Origin: Gammaproteobacteria bacterium | GTDB lineage: Bacteria > Pseudomonadota > Gammaproteobacteria > Steroidobacterales > Foliamicaceae | NCBI GenBank assembly: GCA_011523505.1 | Contig: WTGP01000042.1 | Coordinates: 1-64,000 of the forward strand | Direction: 5' to 3' | DNA length: 64,000 nucleotides | Shown here: positions 44,793-53,283 of the stretch, piece after piece | How positions within the stretch are numbered: position 1 is the first letter of the stretch | Layout of the letters: every line of letters starts with the position of its first letter | Program-made: the position numbers and the translations under genes | The notes under the pieces: generated by a model | The model's input: only the letters and a program-made list of their open reading frames with translations | Told to the model about the DNA's origin: nothing | Databases searched by the model: none

Positions 44793-44793
44793 G

Positions 44794-45528
44794 ATGAGAA
44801 GGACCCGAAAACGCCGCAGGAGGATCGCGTCCCCGATCCTGGCGGGCCTGGTTCTTTGCGCGGTGGCCGCGTTCAGCCTGCCCGGACTGAACCGGGTGCC
44901 CATACGCGCGGTGGCGATTCACGGCGAGCTTCATCATGTGACCCGGGACGAACTGCGGGCGCTGATCAAGCCCTTCACGTCCTGGGGGTGGCTGCGTTTG
45001 CCGGCGAAACGGCTCAGCCTGCGGCTGGAGGAACTCAACTGGGTCGCTACCGCAAGGGTGCGCCGGGAATGGCCCCTGGACGTGAGCATCACGATTACCG
45101 AGCGCCGGCCCGTCGCCCGCTGGGGGCTGGACGCGCTGCTTGACGAGTCGGGCGAGGCCTTCGATCCCGGCGGCCCGATCAACCGGACCCTGCCGCTGCT
45201 CGAGGGTCCAGAGGGGACCGAAAGAGTGATGCTGGATCGCTACCGGGCGTTCTCCGCGCGGCTCGGCGCCCGCTCGCTGGCGCTGGACGAACTGAACCTG
45301 GATCCGCGTGGCGCCTGGCGCATTGGCCTGCGGGATGGAACGCAACTCCGGCTGGGCGCGGATTCCATCGACCTCAGGCTTGAGCGGGCCCTGCTGGCCC
45401 TGGATGAACTGGCCGGGGAACGGGGAACGGAGATCGCCTATCTGGATTTGCGCTACCCGAACGGATTCGCCGTGGCCTGGCGCAACGTAAACGCTGCCGT
45501 GGGCAGGCAGGGGGGAAGATCGCCATGA
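44794..45528 (+). CDS. ftsQ: cell division protein FtsQ
   Basis: Bitopic divisome protein linking early and late components through FtsB/FtsL. 244 residues: very basic N-terminus (RRTRKRRRR), membrane helix at about 13-30, POTRA domain at about 36-105 (VPIRAVAIHGELHHVTRDEL), then the beta domain. The ATGA overlap with ftsA gives the usual ftsQA pair. Confidence 0.92.
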   Translation: MRRTRKRRRRIASPILAGLVLCAVAAFSLPGLNRVPIRAVAIHGELHHVTRDELRALIKPFTSWGWLRLPAKRLSLRLEELNWVATARVRREWPLDVSITITERRPVARWGLDALLDESGEAFDPGGPINRTLPLLEGPEGTERVMLDRYRAFSARLGARSLALDELNLDPRGAWRIGLRDGTQLRLGADSIDLRLERALLALDELAGERGTEIAYLDLRYPNGFAVAWRNVNAAVGRQGGRSP

Positions 45529-46757
45529 CACGAAGACGCGACCAGGAAATCGTGACCGCGCTCGATATCGGCACCTCCAAGGTGGCCGCAATCGTGGCCG
45601 CGGTCGATGAGGAATCCAGGGAACTCGAGATTCTGGGTTTCGGCTCAAGCCCGTCGCAGGGGATGAAGCGCGGCTCGGTCGTGAACATCGAGGCGACGGT
45701 GCGCTCGATCGACCAGGCGGTCGGCGAAGCGGAACTGATGTCCGGGGTGCAGATCGGCGAAGTGATCGTGGGCATTTCCGGAGACCACGTTCAAAGCCTT
45801 ACTTCGCATGGAATTGTCGCTGTGCGCGGCGACGAGGTCTCGGAATCGGACGTTGCGCGCGTAATCGAGGCGGCCCGCGCGGTGGTCGTGCCCTCGGACA
45901 AGCGCGTGCTGCACGTCCTGCCGAGGGATTACGTGGTCGACGACCAGGACGGAATACTTGATCCCACCGCCATGTCGGGCGTGCGTCTGGAGGCGCATGT
46001 CCACATCATCACCGTCGGGGAGAGCGCCGCGCAGAACATCGAGAAATGCGTTCGCCGCTGCGACCTGCGCTCCGAACGCATCGTGCTCGAACATCTCGCC
46101 TCGGGCACTGCCATTCTTACCGAAGACGAGATGCAGCTCGGCTGTTGCGTGCTCGACATCGGCGCGGGCACGACCGACATCGCCGTGTTCGAAGGCGGCT
46201 CGATCCGCTTCACCCACGTCATTCCCATCGCCGGCGACCAGGTGACCTACGACATCGCTCAGTCACTCAGGACGCCGACTCCGGCAGCCGAGCAGCTGAA
46301 GATCCGCTATGCCTGCGCCCTGGCCCAGATGGTCGAGGAAGACGAGGAAATCGAAGTGGTCAGCGTCGGTGACCGGCCGCCCCGCAAGCTGTCCAGGCAG
46401 GCCCTGGCGCGAGTCGTGGAGCCCCGCTACGAGGAGCTCTTCCAGTTGGTTCACAACGTGCTGCACCGTGGCGGCTACCTGGAAAGCGCGGCGGCGGGCG
46501 TGGTGCTCACTGGCGGCACGTCGGCAATGCCGGGCGCCGTTGAACTGGCCGAGGAAGTATTGAACGTGCCGGTCCGACTGGGTTACGCGCAGCGTGCCGG
46601 GGGGATGAAGGAAGTCGTAAGCAATCCGGCCCACGCCACCGGCGTAGGCCTGTTGCTGTACACGCTGAAGCCGCGCGACGAAGGCGCGGCCGGGGGGTCC
46701 AGGTCCCGAAAGGGTGGCCTGCGCTCGGCATTCAAGTGGATCAAGGGTCAATTCTGA
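45525..46757 (+). CDS. ftsA: cell division protein FtsA
   Basis: Actin-like ATPase that tethers FtsZ to the membrane. 410 residues. Phosphate-1 DIGTSKVAAIVA at about 16-27, phosphate-2 LDIGAGTTDIAVF at about 209-221, adenosine motif VLTGGTSAMPG at about 326-336, and a C-terminal amphipathic helix (RSAFKWIKGQF) that inserts in the membrane. 38 bases before ftsZ. Confidence 0.96.
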   Translation: MTRRRDQEIVTALDIGTSKVAAIVAAVDEESRELEILGFGSSPSQGMKRGSVVNIEATVRSIDQAVGEAELMSGVQIGEVIVGISGDHVQSLTSHGIVAVRGDEVSESDVARVIEAARAVVVPSDKRVLHVLPRDYVVDDQDGILDPTAMSGVRLEAHVHIITVGESAAQNIEKCVRRCDLRSERIVLEHLASGTAILTEDEMQLGCCVLDIGAGTTDIAVFEGGSIRFTHVIPIAGDQVTYDIAQSLRTPTPAAEQLKIRYACALAQMVEEDEEIEVVSVGDRPPRKLSRQALARVVEPRYEELFQLVHNVLHRGGYLESAAAGVVLTGGTSAMPGAVELAEEVLNVPVRLGYAQRAGGMKEVVSNPAHATGVGLLLYTLKPRDEGAAGGSRSRKGGLRSAFKWIKGQF

Positions 46758-46771
46758 CCATCCGTCATCGC

Positions 46772-46783
46772 TCGCAATTGCGA
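46772..46783. promoter_or_regulatory. perfect 12-bp palindrome before ftsZ
   Basis: TCGCAA-TTGCGA ends on the first base of the ftsZ Shine-Dalgarno AAGGAG (46783-46788). It could be an operator or a small RNA stem next to the ribosome site. No protein is known to bind this sequence from what I can see. Confidence 0.35.
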
Positions 46784-46795
46784 AGGAGCAACGTA

Positions 46796-48043
46796 ATGGA
46801 GGCAAAAGACATGAACATTAGGCTGGTGAAGTCCGAACCCGGATCGACGCCGCGGTTGAAGGTCGTGGGCGTGGGCGGGGCCGGCGGCAACGCGGTCAAC
46901 GAGATGGTCAAGTCCAACGTCCGCAACGTGCAGTTTGTCGCGATCAATACCGACGAACAGGCCATGTCCAACTCGGGAGCGGACGTCAAGCTCACGATAG
47001 GGCGCGCGGTGACCCAGGGGATGGGCGCGGGCTCGGATCCCGGCAAGGGCCGGGAGGCCGCCCTGGAGGACGAGGACCGGCTGAAGGCGGTCATGGATGG
47101 CGCCGACATGATTTTCGTGGCCGCGGGAATGGGCGGAGGGACCGGAACCGGCGCCGCCCCGGAGGTCGCGCGCCTGGGCCGGGAATGCAACCTCCTTGTC
47201 GTCGGGGTGGTGACCACGCCGTTCGAATTCGAGGGGCCCGCCAGGGCGCAGATTGCCGGCGAAGGGATCGGCGCGCTGCAGGAACACGCCCATTCCCTGA
47301 TCACCGTCCCGAACGAAAAGCTGTTCGAATATTTCTGCGATCAGGGCGAAGGCGACGTGACCATGGAAGAGGCATTCAGCGAGTCCAACAAGGTATTGCG
47401 CAACGCCGTGCGCGGCATCGCCGAACTGCTGACCTGCCCCGGCCGGATCAACGTGGATCTTGCCGACGTTCGCAAGGTGATGCGGGAGCCCGGCCGGGTA
47501 GTGATCGGGGCCGGCGAGGCCTCGGGCCAGGACCGGGCGCGCGAGGCGCTCGAGCACGCGATGCAAAGCCCGTTGCTCCAGGGCGTGGACGTGCGCGACG
47601 CCCGCGGGCTGCTGGTCAACATCACCCACGGAAACGACCTGGGCATGCGCGAGTTCAAGTCCCTGGGCGACTCGCTGCAGAACATGCTGGCCCGCGAGGG
47701 CATGGTCAAGTTCGGCGAGGTGGTCAATGAGTCGATGAAGGGCGCCGTGCGGGTTACGCTGGTGGCCACCGGCCTGAGTGCGCCGGAGGCCGCGAGCAAG
47801 GAAGCGGCGCAGGCCGGCGGGACGGTTCGCCGCGCCGAGCCGCGCGGCAACAGGGATTTCGGGTCCGTAAAGGACGGCCCGGGGACCGGTACGAAGAAGC
47901 GAAGCATACTGGGCCTCTCCCAGCAACCCAGCTACGAAGGCCTGGAACGCCCGGCCGTCATGCGGGTTCGCGCCGGCGGCGGCGCCCGCGGTCGCGAAGT
48001 ATTCAATCCGGTGCCCACGCACCTGCGGAAACAGGTGGACTAG
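46796..48043 (+). CDS. ftsZ: cell division GTPase FtsZ
   Basis: Tubulin-like GTPase that forms the Z ring. 415 residues. GTP-binding GVGGAGGNAVNEM at about 23-35, tubulin signature GGGTGTG at 113-119, T7-loop INVDLADVRKVM near 219-230, and a C-terminal conserved peptide FNPVPTHLRKQ for FtsA/ZipA binding. The ATG at 46796 (MEAKDM) has AAGGAG eight bases upstream; a 20-codon longer reading through the ftsA 3' end is discarded. The flexible linker (about 330-400) is Gly/Arg/Glu-rich. Followed by strong hairpins and a foreign-looking receptor gene before lpxC. Confidence 0.97.
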   Translation: MEAKDMNIRLVKSEPGSTPRLKVVGVGGAGGNAVNEMVKSNVRNVQFVAINTDEQAMSNSGADVKLTIGRAVTQGMGAGSDPGKGREAALEDEDRLKAVMDGADMIFVAAGMGGGTGTGAAPEVARLGRECNLLVVGVVTTPFEFEGPARAQIAGEGIGALQEHAHSLITVPNEKLFEYFCDQGEGDVTMEEAFSESNKVLRNAVRGIAELLTCPGRINVDLADVRKVMREPGRVVIGAGEASGQDRAREALEHAMQSPLLQGVDVRDARGLLVNITHGNDLGMREFKSLGDSLQNMLAREGMVKFGEVVNESMKGAVRVTLVATGLSAPEAASKEAAQAGGTVRRAEPRGNRDFGSVKDGPGTGTKKRSILGLSQQPSYEGLERPAVMRVRAGGGARGREVFNPVPTHLRKQVD

Positions 48044-48072
48044 CGGGAACGGGGGTCATTACGCCCGCCCTC

Positions 48073-48109
48073 CGGGGGAACCCCCGTTGGCGCCGCGCCT
48101 TCGCGCGGC
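48073..48109 (+). terminator. tandem hairpins after ftsZ
   Basis: Two GC stems: CGGGG-GAAC-CCCCG (48073-48086) and GCCGCGC-CTTC-GCGCGGC (48092-48109). No clean U-run follows, so they may be 3'-protective or a weak terminator closing the dcw transcript. Confidence 0.5.
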
Positions 48110-48167
48110 ATCTGCTTTGGTCGCGTACGCGGAGCCGGTGTAAGATGGCTTCAAGTACCGATTAGCA

Positions 48168-48190
48168 TTTCGCCACGCGCGTGGGCGAAA
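48168..48190 (+). promoter_or_regulatory. leader hairpin abutting the receptor ribosome site
   Basis: TTTCGCCACGC (48168-48178) pairs with GCGTGGGCGAAA (48179-48190), with a single bulged G. It ends directly at the G-run Shine-Dalgarno AGGGGGGG (48191-48198), two bases before the ATG region at 48201. It could modulate translation of the receptor or be a DNA operator. Confidence 0.4.
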
Positions 48191-48200
48191 AGGGGGGGTT

Positions 48201-51032
48201 ATGCGCGCTCATTACTTACTGTTTTCCCTGTTGATTTCGGTTCCACTGGCGGCGCAGCAGGACGACGCTCAGTCCGACGGCGCCTACGGCCTGGTTCTCG
48301 AGGAAATCATCGTGACGGCCACGCGCCGCGAGCGGTCCATCATGGAGGTTCCGCTCGCTGTTTCCGCCTATGGCGCGGAGCAACTCGAACTGAGCGGCGT
48401 GACGGACATCCGTGAACTGATGCGTATTGCGCCGAGCCTGACACTGAACACCGGCCAGGGAGAAACGGTCGGCGCGACGGCGAGAATCCGGGGCATCGGC
48501 ACCAACAGCGACAATCCTGGCTTCGAGCCGGCCGTGGGCCTGTACGTGGACGGCGTTTACCGCAACCGGGCCGGCGTCGGATACAACGAGTTGGGCGCCA
48601 TTGAGCGGGTCGAGATCCTGCGGGGGCCGCAGGGCACCCTGTTCGGACGAAACGCATCGGCCGGCGTGGTCAGCATCATAACGGCCGGTCCCGAGACCGA
48701 ACCCTCGGGATACGGCGATATCAGCGTCGGTTCCTATGATTCGACCCGGATCGAGGCCGGCGCCAGCGGGGGGGATGCCGCCAGCGGGATTTCGCTGCGG
48801 CTTGACAGCGTCTGGCACAAGCGCGACGGGTTCCTGGAAGACCCCAATTTCGACCGGACCTTCAACGATCGCGACCGCCTGTTCGTGCGCGGGCAATTGA
48901 TGTACGAGCCCAATCCGGACACGACCATCCGGTTGATTGCGGACTACACCAGCCGCGACGAGCAGTGCTGCGCCGCGGTAGGCCTTGTGCGGGGCCCCAC
49001 CGCGGCCATTATTCAGGGTATCTCGATTGCGCAGACACGCAATCCCGGCATCGTCGGTATCGCATTCGATCCGTATGACCGCAAGACCACGGTCAGCGCC
49101 GGGTCCGGCTACTACCAGGGCATGGACGAAACGGGCGTTTCGGTGGAGATCAACACCACCACCGGCCTGGGACGGGTGACCAGCATCACGGCGATCCGGG
49201 ACTGGCAGACGGAGCGTGGAATGGACATCGATTTCTCCGTCGTGGATATCGGCGAACGTCCCCACGGGGAATCCGCCACGGGCTTCGAGACCTTCACGCA
49301 GGAGATTCGCATCAACGGCGAGGCCGGTCCGGTGGACTGGCTGGTGGGCGCCTTCTATGCCGACGAGAGCCTGGACTATACCGACGTCCTGGAGTTCGGG
49401 GTCGGCTATTCGCCCTACGCCAATGCGATCGGCGGCGCGACCGCGGCCGGAGTGGGCGGCGCCCTGGCGCCACTGGGTGCGGGGGCGGCCGCATTGGAAG
49501 GGGGCGCCCGGCAACTCGCTGCGGGCGCCGCGGGCTTTGCCGCAGGCCTTGCGCCCTTCCTTCCGCCGGGTTTTGCGGTCCCGCAGCTGACCGCCGCCCT
49601 GCCGTCGTTCCCGGCCTTTCCGTTTCATCCCTGGGCCGGCTATGAGCAATACTCCCGGGGCGCCTTTTACGGCAACGGCTCCCGCGACGATTTCGAGCAG
49701 AATTCCGAAAGCTGGGCGCTGTTCACGCACAACAGCATTGCCATGGCCAACGACTTCGAGTTGACCGTGGGCCTGCGCTACACCTCGGAGAGCAAGTCGA
49801 TCGACGCCGACCTGAAATCGAGCGACCAGGTTTGCCAACCCTTCGCCGGGCAGGTGCTCGGATATCTCGGGTCCATGCAGGCCTACCTCGGCGGTCTGCA
49901 GGCCTACGCCGGCGGCGTAAACCAGTACGTGCAGCAGCTCGACGGCTTCGTCCAGCAGGCGACGCAGGCGATCCCGAACCCGGTGCTGCAGGCGCAGATC
50001 ACCCAGGGGGCGGCACAGGTCAAGGCCGGCGCTCAGGCAGCCATTGCCGGCGCCTCGCAAACGGCTCAGGGGGGCCAGGCGGCATTGACCGACCCGGTCC
50101 TGGCCGGCGCTATCGGAACGATGACGGCCTTCGCCTGCATTCCGTTCGTGGACCCGAGCCTCGACGGAAGATATTCCGGTTCACAGGACGAGAATGAAAT
50201 CTCCGGCACGGTGCGGCTGTCCCGCCAGGTGGGCGACTACCTGGTTTACGGCGGCTATGCCCGGGGCTACAAGGCCGGCGGCTTCAATATGGACCGCACC
50301 GGGTTGATCAGCCCGATCCTGACTCTGCTGACGACCGGGACGGCCAACGTGCCTGGCGTGCACGAGTGGGCTTTCCAGCCGGAGACCGTCGACGCCTTCG
50401 ACGTGGGCGCCAAGTTCGAGTTCGAGAACCGGCGCGCCATGATGGACGTCAACTTCTTCTACGAGAAATTCGACGGCTTCCAGCTGACGACGTTTACCGG
50501 CCTGGCCTTTGAGGCGCTGAACATTCCGGAAGTGACCAGCCAGGGTATCGAGGTCGAGGCGCGTGGCGTCGTTGTCGGCGGAGTCGAGATGTTCGGCGGC
50601 GTTACCTACGCCGACGTGAAGTATGGCGAGGGACCGGAATACGGGGTGCGTTCCGGACAACGGATGACGCACGCACCGGAGTGGACCGGCGTGTTCGGCG
50701 CCACCATGCGCTTCCCGATAGGCGCGCTTGAGGGCGCCTTCCACGTGGATGCCCGCTATACCAGCGAGCACAACACGGGCTCCGATCTGGATATCGAAAA
50801 GCAGCAGGAGGCGTTTACGGTGGTCAATGCCAGGCTGATGCTGAGCCGCCCGGGTTCGCCGCGCTGGACCGTCGATCTGTGGGCGCGGAATCTGCTGGAC
50901 GAGGAGTATTTCATTACGGCCTTCGACGCACCCTTGCAGGGCAGCGGCACCGGTCCGGGATCGACCCAGACGTTCAACGCGTTTCTCGGCAGTCCGCGCG
51001 AATACGGAGTGAGCGTCCGCTACGAGTTCTGA
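48201..51032 (+). CDS. TonB-dependent receptor with large Ala/Gly/Gln-rich insertions
   Basis: 943-residue outer-membrane receptor. Signal peptide about 1-19, TonB-box-like EEIIVTATRRE near 34-44, plug domain about 48-165 (AVGLYVDGVYRNRAG; RGPQGTLFGRNASAGVV), barrel to the terminal RYEF. About 150-170 residues longer than the receptor at 14634 because of two insertions: about 407-479, an Ala/Gly-rich then Pro/Phe-rich stretch, and about 546-645, an Ala/Gln/Gly-rich segment bounded by C545 and C646. The latter contains short tandem repeats (MQAYLGG, LQAYAGG). Both lie where extracellular loops are expected. It splits the normally adjacent ftsZ and lpxC. The ligand is unknown. Confidence 0.92.
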   Translation: MRAHYLLFSLLISVPLAAQQDDAQSDGAYGLVLEEIIVTATRRERSIMEVPLAVSAYGAEQLELSGVTDIRELMRIAPSLTLNTGQGETVGATARIRGIGTNSDNPGFEPAVGLYVDGVYRNRAGVGYNELGAIERVEILRGPQGTLFGRNASAGVVSIITAGPETEPSGYGDISVGSYDSTRIEAGASGGDAASGISLRLDSVWHKRDGFLEDPNFDRTFNDRDRLFVRGQLMYEPNPDTTIRLIADYTSRDEQCCAAVGLVRGPTAAIIQGISIAQTRNPGIVGIAFDPYDRKTTVSAGSGYYQGMDETGVSVEINTTTGLGRVTSITAIRDWQTERGMDIDFSVVDIGERPHGESATGFETFTQEIRINGEAGPVDWLVGAFYADESLDYTDVLEFGVGYSPYANAIGGATAAGVGGALAPLGAGAAALEGGARQLAAGAAGFAAGLAPFLPPGFAVPQLTAALPSFPAFPFHPWAGYEQYSRGAFYGNGSRDDFEQNSESWALFTHNSIAMANDFELTVGLRYTSESKSIDADLKSSDQVCQPFAGQVLGYLGSMQAYLGGLQAYAGGVNQYVQQLDGFVQQATQAIPNPVLQAQITQGAAQVKAGAQAAIAGASQTAQGGQAALTDPVLAGAIGTMTAFACIPFVDPSLDGRYSGSQDENEISGTVRLSRQVGDYLVYGGYARGYKAGGFNMDRTGLISPILTLLTTGTANVPGVHEWAFQPETVDAFDVGAKFEFENRRAMMDVNFFYEKFDGFQLTTFTGLAFEALNIPEVTSQGIEVEARGVVVGGVEMFGGVTYADVKYGEGPEYGVRSGQRMTHAPEWTGVFGATMRFPIGALEGAFHVDARYTSEHNTGSDLDIEKQQEAFTVVNARLMLSRPGSPRWTVDLWARNLLDEEYFITAFDAPLQGSGTGPGSTQTFNAFLGSPREYGVSVRYEF
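49878..49907 (+). repeat. 21-bp-period internal repeat in the receptor gene
   Basis: CAGGCCTAC occurs at 49878-49886 and again at 49899-49907, encoding the QAY of a seven-residue repeat (MQAYLGG / LQAYAGG) inside the cysteine-bounded insertion. It suggests growth of the loop by small duplications. Confidence 0.5.
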
Positions 51033-51050
51033 CTCAACGCCTGCCGCGGC

Positions 51051-51078
51051 TTGCTTTATTCCGAAAAATGCCGATAAT
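51051..51078 (+). promoter_or_regulatory. candidate lpxC promoter
   Basis: TTGCTT (51051-51056), 16-base spacer, GATAAT (51073-51078). The start point would be only a few bases before the ATG at 51089. It gives lpxC its own expression, needed because the receptor gene separates it from ftsZ. Confidence 0.45.
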
Positions 51079-51088
51079 TCGGTAGCTT

Positions 51089-52045
51089 ATGGGTGATTCC
51101 ATCCGGCAAGAGTTTGTCCGGCAACGAACCCTGCGCGGCACTGTCACGGTTTGCGGCATAGGTCTGCACAGCGGTCGAAAGGCGCAAATGACACTACGTC
51201 CCGCCGCTCCCAACAACGGAGTGGTGTTTCGGCGCGCGGACGTTGCCGACGCACCGGACATTCCGGCGCGTTACGACTTCATCGTCGATACCCGGCTTGG
51301 AACGACGCTGGGGAGCGGCAACGCGCGGGTGGCGACGGTGGAGCATCTGCTGTCCGCCCTGGCCGGAACCGGCATCGACAACGCCTGGGTCGATCTGGAC
51401 GGTCCCGAGGTGCCGGCGCTGGACGGCAGCGCCTCGGCTTTCGTTCTGCTCGTGGAAGAAGCGGGTGTGGAGCGGCAGGAGACGCCCAGGAGCTATATCC
51501 GGGTGCTCGAGGAGGTCCGGGTGGAGCAGGGCCGGCATTGGGCGGCGCTGTTGCCCGGCGAGGGCTACTCGCTTTCCTACCGGGGCGATTTCGCCCATCC
51601 CGCTTTCGCTCGCGGCGGCCAGGTACACGAATTCGAGTTTTCGGCCGGCGGTTATATCGAACAGATAAGCCGCGCGCGCACCTTCGGTTTCCTGCACGAA
51701 GTGGCGGCCATGCGCCGGCACGGCCTGGCGCTGGGCGGCGGTTTGCACAATGCCGTGGTGTTCGACGACTACCGGGTCGTGAACGAGGGTGGCCTGCGCT
51801 ACGCAAACGAACCGATACGGCACAAGCTGCTGGACGCGGTGGGCGATCTGTCGCTGCTCGGACGGCCCCTGATCGGCCGGTACCGCTGCTTCGGGTCGGG
51901 ACACACCCTCAACGCGCGCCTGATGACGGAACTGATGCAGCGGTCCACGGCCTGGGAGGAAGTAACGGGAGTCTCCTGCGCCGCGGACGCGTCGCGCAGG
52001 CCCGAACCCGCCGGCCGGCTCGACAGTCTTACAGGGCTAACCTGA
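51089..52045 (+). CDS. lpxC: UDP-3-O-acyl-GlcNAc deacetylase LpxC
   Basis: Zinc deacetylase for the committed step of lipid A synthesis. 318 residues. Metal and catalytic residues are visible: E85-H86 in VEHLLSAL, H245 and D249 in HKLLDAVGDL, H272 in SGHTLNARL. DGSASAF near 112-118 is the substrate loop. The start MGDSIRQEF gives about eight residues more than the E. coli protein. Its last 17 bases overlap dciA on the other strand. Confidence 0.96.
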   Translation: MGDSIRQEFVRQRTLRGTVTVCGIGLHSGRKAQMTLRPAAPNNGVVFRRADVADAPDIPARYDFIVDTRLGTTLGSGNARVATVEHLLSALAGTGIDNAWVDLDGPEVPALDGSASAFVLLVEEAGVERQETPRSYIRVLEEVRVEQGRHWAALLPGEGYSLSYRGDFAHPAFARGGQVHEFEFSAGGYIEQISRARTFGFLHEVAAMRRHGLALGGGLHNAVVFDDYRVVNEGGLRYANEPIRHKLLDAVGDLSLLGRPLIGRYRCFGSGHTLNARLMTELMQRSTAWEEVTGVSCAADASRRPEPAGRLDSLTGLT

Positions 52046-52331
52046 TGCGCACGCTCCTGACCGGCCAGCCGCCCTTGCCTGCGGCCTGTTCCATGTTGCC
52101 GGTCTCGAATCTGAGGCGGGCGGCCCATTCGGGAGCGGCGGCGAATACCGTCAGGGTGCCGCCCGGATCGAGGTCGCTGCCGGCAAAGCCTTCACGCAGG
52201 CCGGGTTGCAGCGATTCGCGCAGCAGGTCGGCCAGCGCCACCTGGTCGCGGGCCTGCTCCGACAGATCGCCGAGCGCGGACTCCGGATTTTCCGGGCGGC
52301 TCTTGCGCGGCGGCGTTCGAATGGTGCGCAT
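52029..52331 (-). CDS. dciA: DciA/DUF721-family protein
   Basis: 100-residue DUF721 protein; DciA is the ancestral helicase-loading factor that works with DnaB at replication initiation. Sequence is short and weakly conserved here (LADLLRESLQPGLREGF ... LTVFAAAPEWAARLRF); the call rests on this pattern plus its conserved place between lpxC and the M23 peptidase/secA genes on the opposite strand in gammaproteobacteria. Near the short end for the family. Divergent from the peptidase, with only 30 bases between them. Confidence 0.72.
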   Translation of the reverse strand: MRTIRTPPRKSRPENPESALGDLSEQARDQVALADLLRESLQPGLREGFAGSDLDPGGTLTVFAAAPEWAARLRFETGNMEQAAGKGGWPVRSVRIRLAL

Positions 52332-52361
52332 GTCGTAGAATCCTTACCTTGCGATATTGCC

Positions 52362-53246
52362 ATGAGCCTGAATATCCGAAACCTGTTGCTGAACCGTAAC
52401 CTGATCTGGGCCTTCGCCCTGGTTGCCTGTTCGGCCGGAAGCTATTTCGCCGGGAGCCTGTTGCAGGACCGGGCGATGCCGTCCGTGGTTGCCCGCCTGG
52501 ACAAGCTGCAGGTCGCGCTGGTGGCGCAGAACGCGGAATTTGAAGAGGCCCGCACGAACGCCCAGCGCCGGATCGCCGCGATGGCGGCCCGGGTCGAGGA
52601 AATGAAAGCGGCGTTGGTGCAGATGGAAACCTGGCAGACCTCGCTTGAGGAAATGGGCGGCGAAGCACCGTTCAAGCCGGTGAGCGCCGACATTCCCAGC
52701 CCGGCGCTGGGCTATGAGGGCGCGGGCGCCGGCGAAAGGGTGGATCTGATCGTCGAACTCAACCTTCTTACGGCCCGGATGAACCAGCGGTTCAGGGAGT
52801 TGCAGGATGTGGCCGACGCGCTTACCCGGGAAGGCGCGGAATCCATGTATGCGCCGTCGGGCTGGCCGGTGGATTCGCGCCGCATCACCTCGCACCGCGG
52901 CTTTCGCAAGGACCCGTTCACCGGGAAGCGGCGATGGCATGACGGCGTGGATATCGACGGCGCCATGGGCGACCCGATATACGCCGTTGCATCGGGCATC
53001 GTCACCTGGTCGGGCTCCAGAGACACGTACGGAGAGTTGGTGGAAATCACTCACGCCGGCCGCTACGTTACTCGCTATGCGCACAACTCCCTCAATCTCG
53101 TGGCGGTGGGCGATTACGTGCAGCGGGGCCAGGAAATCGCCCGCATGGGCGACAGCGGGCGGGTAACCGGTAGCAGCCTGCACTTTGAAGTCCTGCGCAA
53201 CGGCGTTACCGTGAACCCGGTTGATTTTCTCCGCAGAACTCCCTGA
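52362..53246 (+). CDS. M23-family peptidase (membrane-anchored)
   Basis: 294-residue periplasmic metallopeptidase-type protein. Signal anchor about 14-33, coiled coil about 45-90, LytM/M23 domain about 165-290. Zinc motif positions: HRGFRKDPFTG then WHDGVDID (about 206-213, HxxxD) and SSLHFEVL (about 275-282, HxE/HxH-type: the second motif reads LHFEV, as in activators and enzymes of this family). It cleaves, or regulates cleavage of, peptide cross-links. Position before secA is conserved. The start ATG (MSLNIRN) is chosen; the upstream reading overlaps dciA antisense. Confidence 0.87.
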   Translation: MSLNIRNLLLNRNLIWAFALVACSAGSYFAGSLLQDRAMPSVVARLDKLQVALVAQNAEFEEARTNAQRRIAAMAARVEEMKAALVQMETWQTSLEEMGGEAPFKPVSADIPSPALGYEGAGAGERVDLIVELNLLTARMNQRFRELQDVADALTREGAESMYAPSGWPVDSRRITSHRGFRKDPFTGKRRWHDGVDIDGAMGDPIYAVASGIVTWSGSRDTYGELVEITHAGRYVTRYAHNSLNLVAVGDYVQRGQEIARMGDSGRVTGSSLHFEVLRNGVTVNPVDFLRRTP

Positions 53247-53283
53247 ACCCGCCACCACTGATTCAGCCCTCAGGCCTTAGCCG

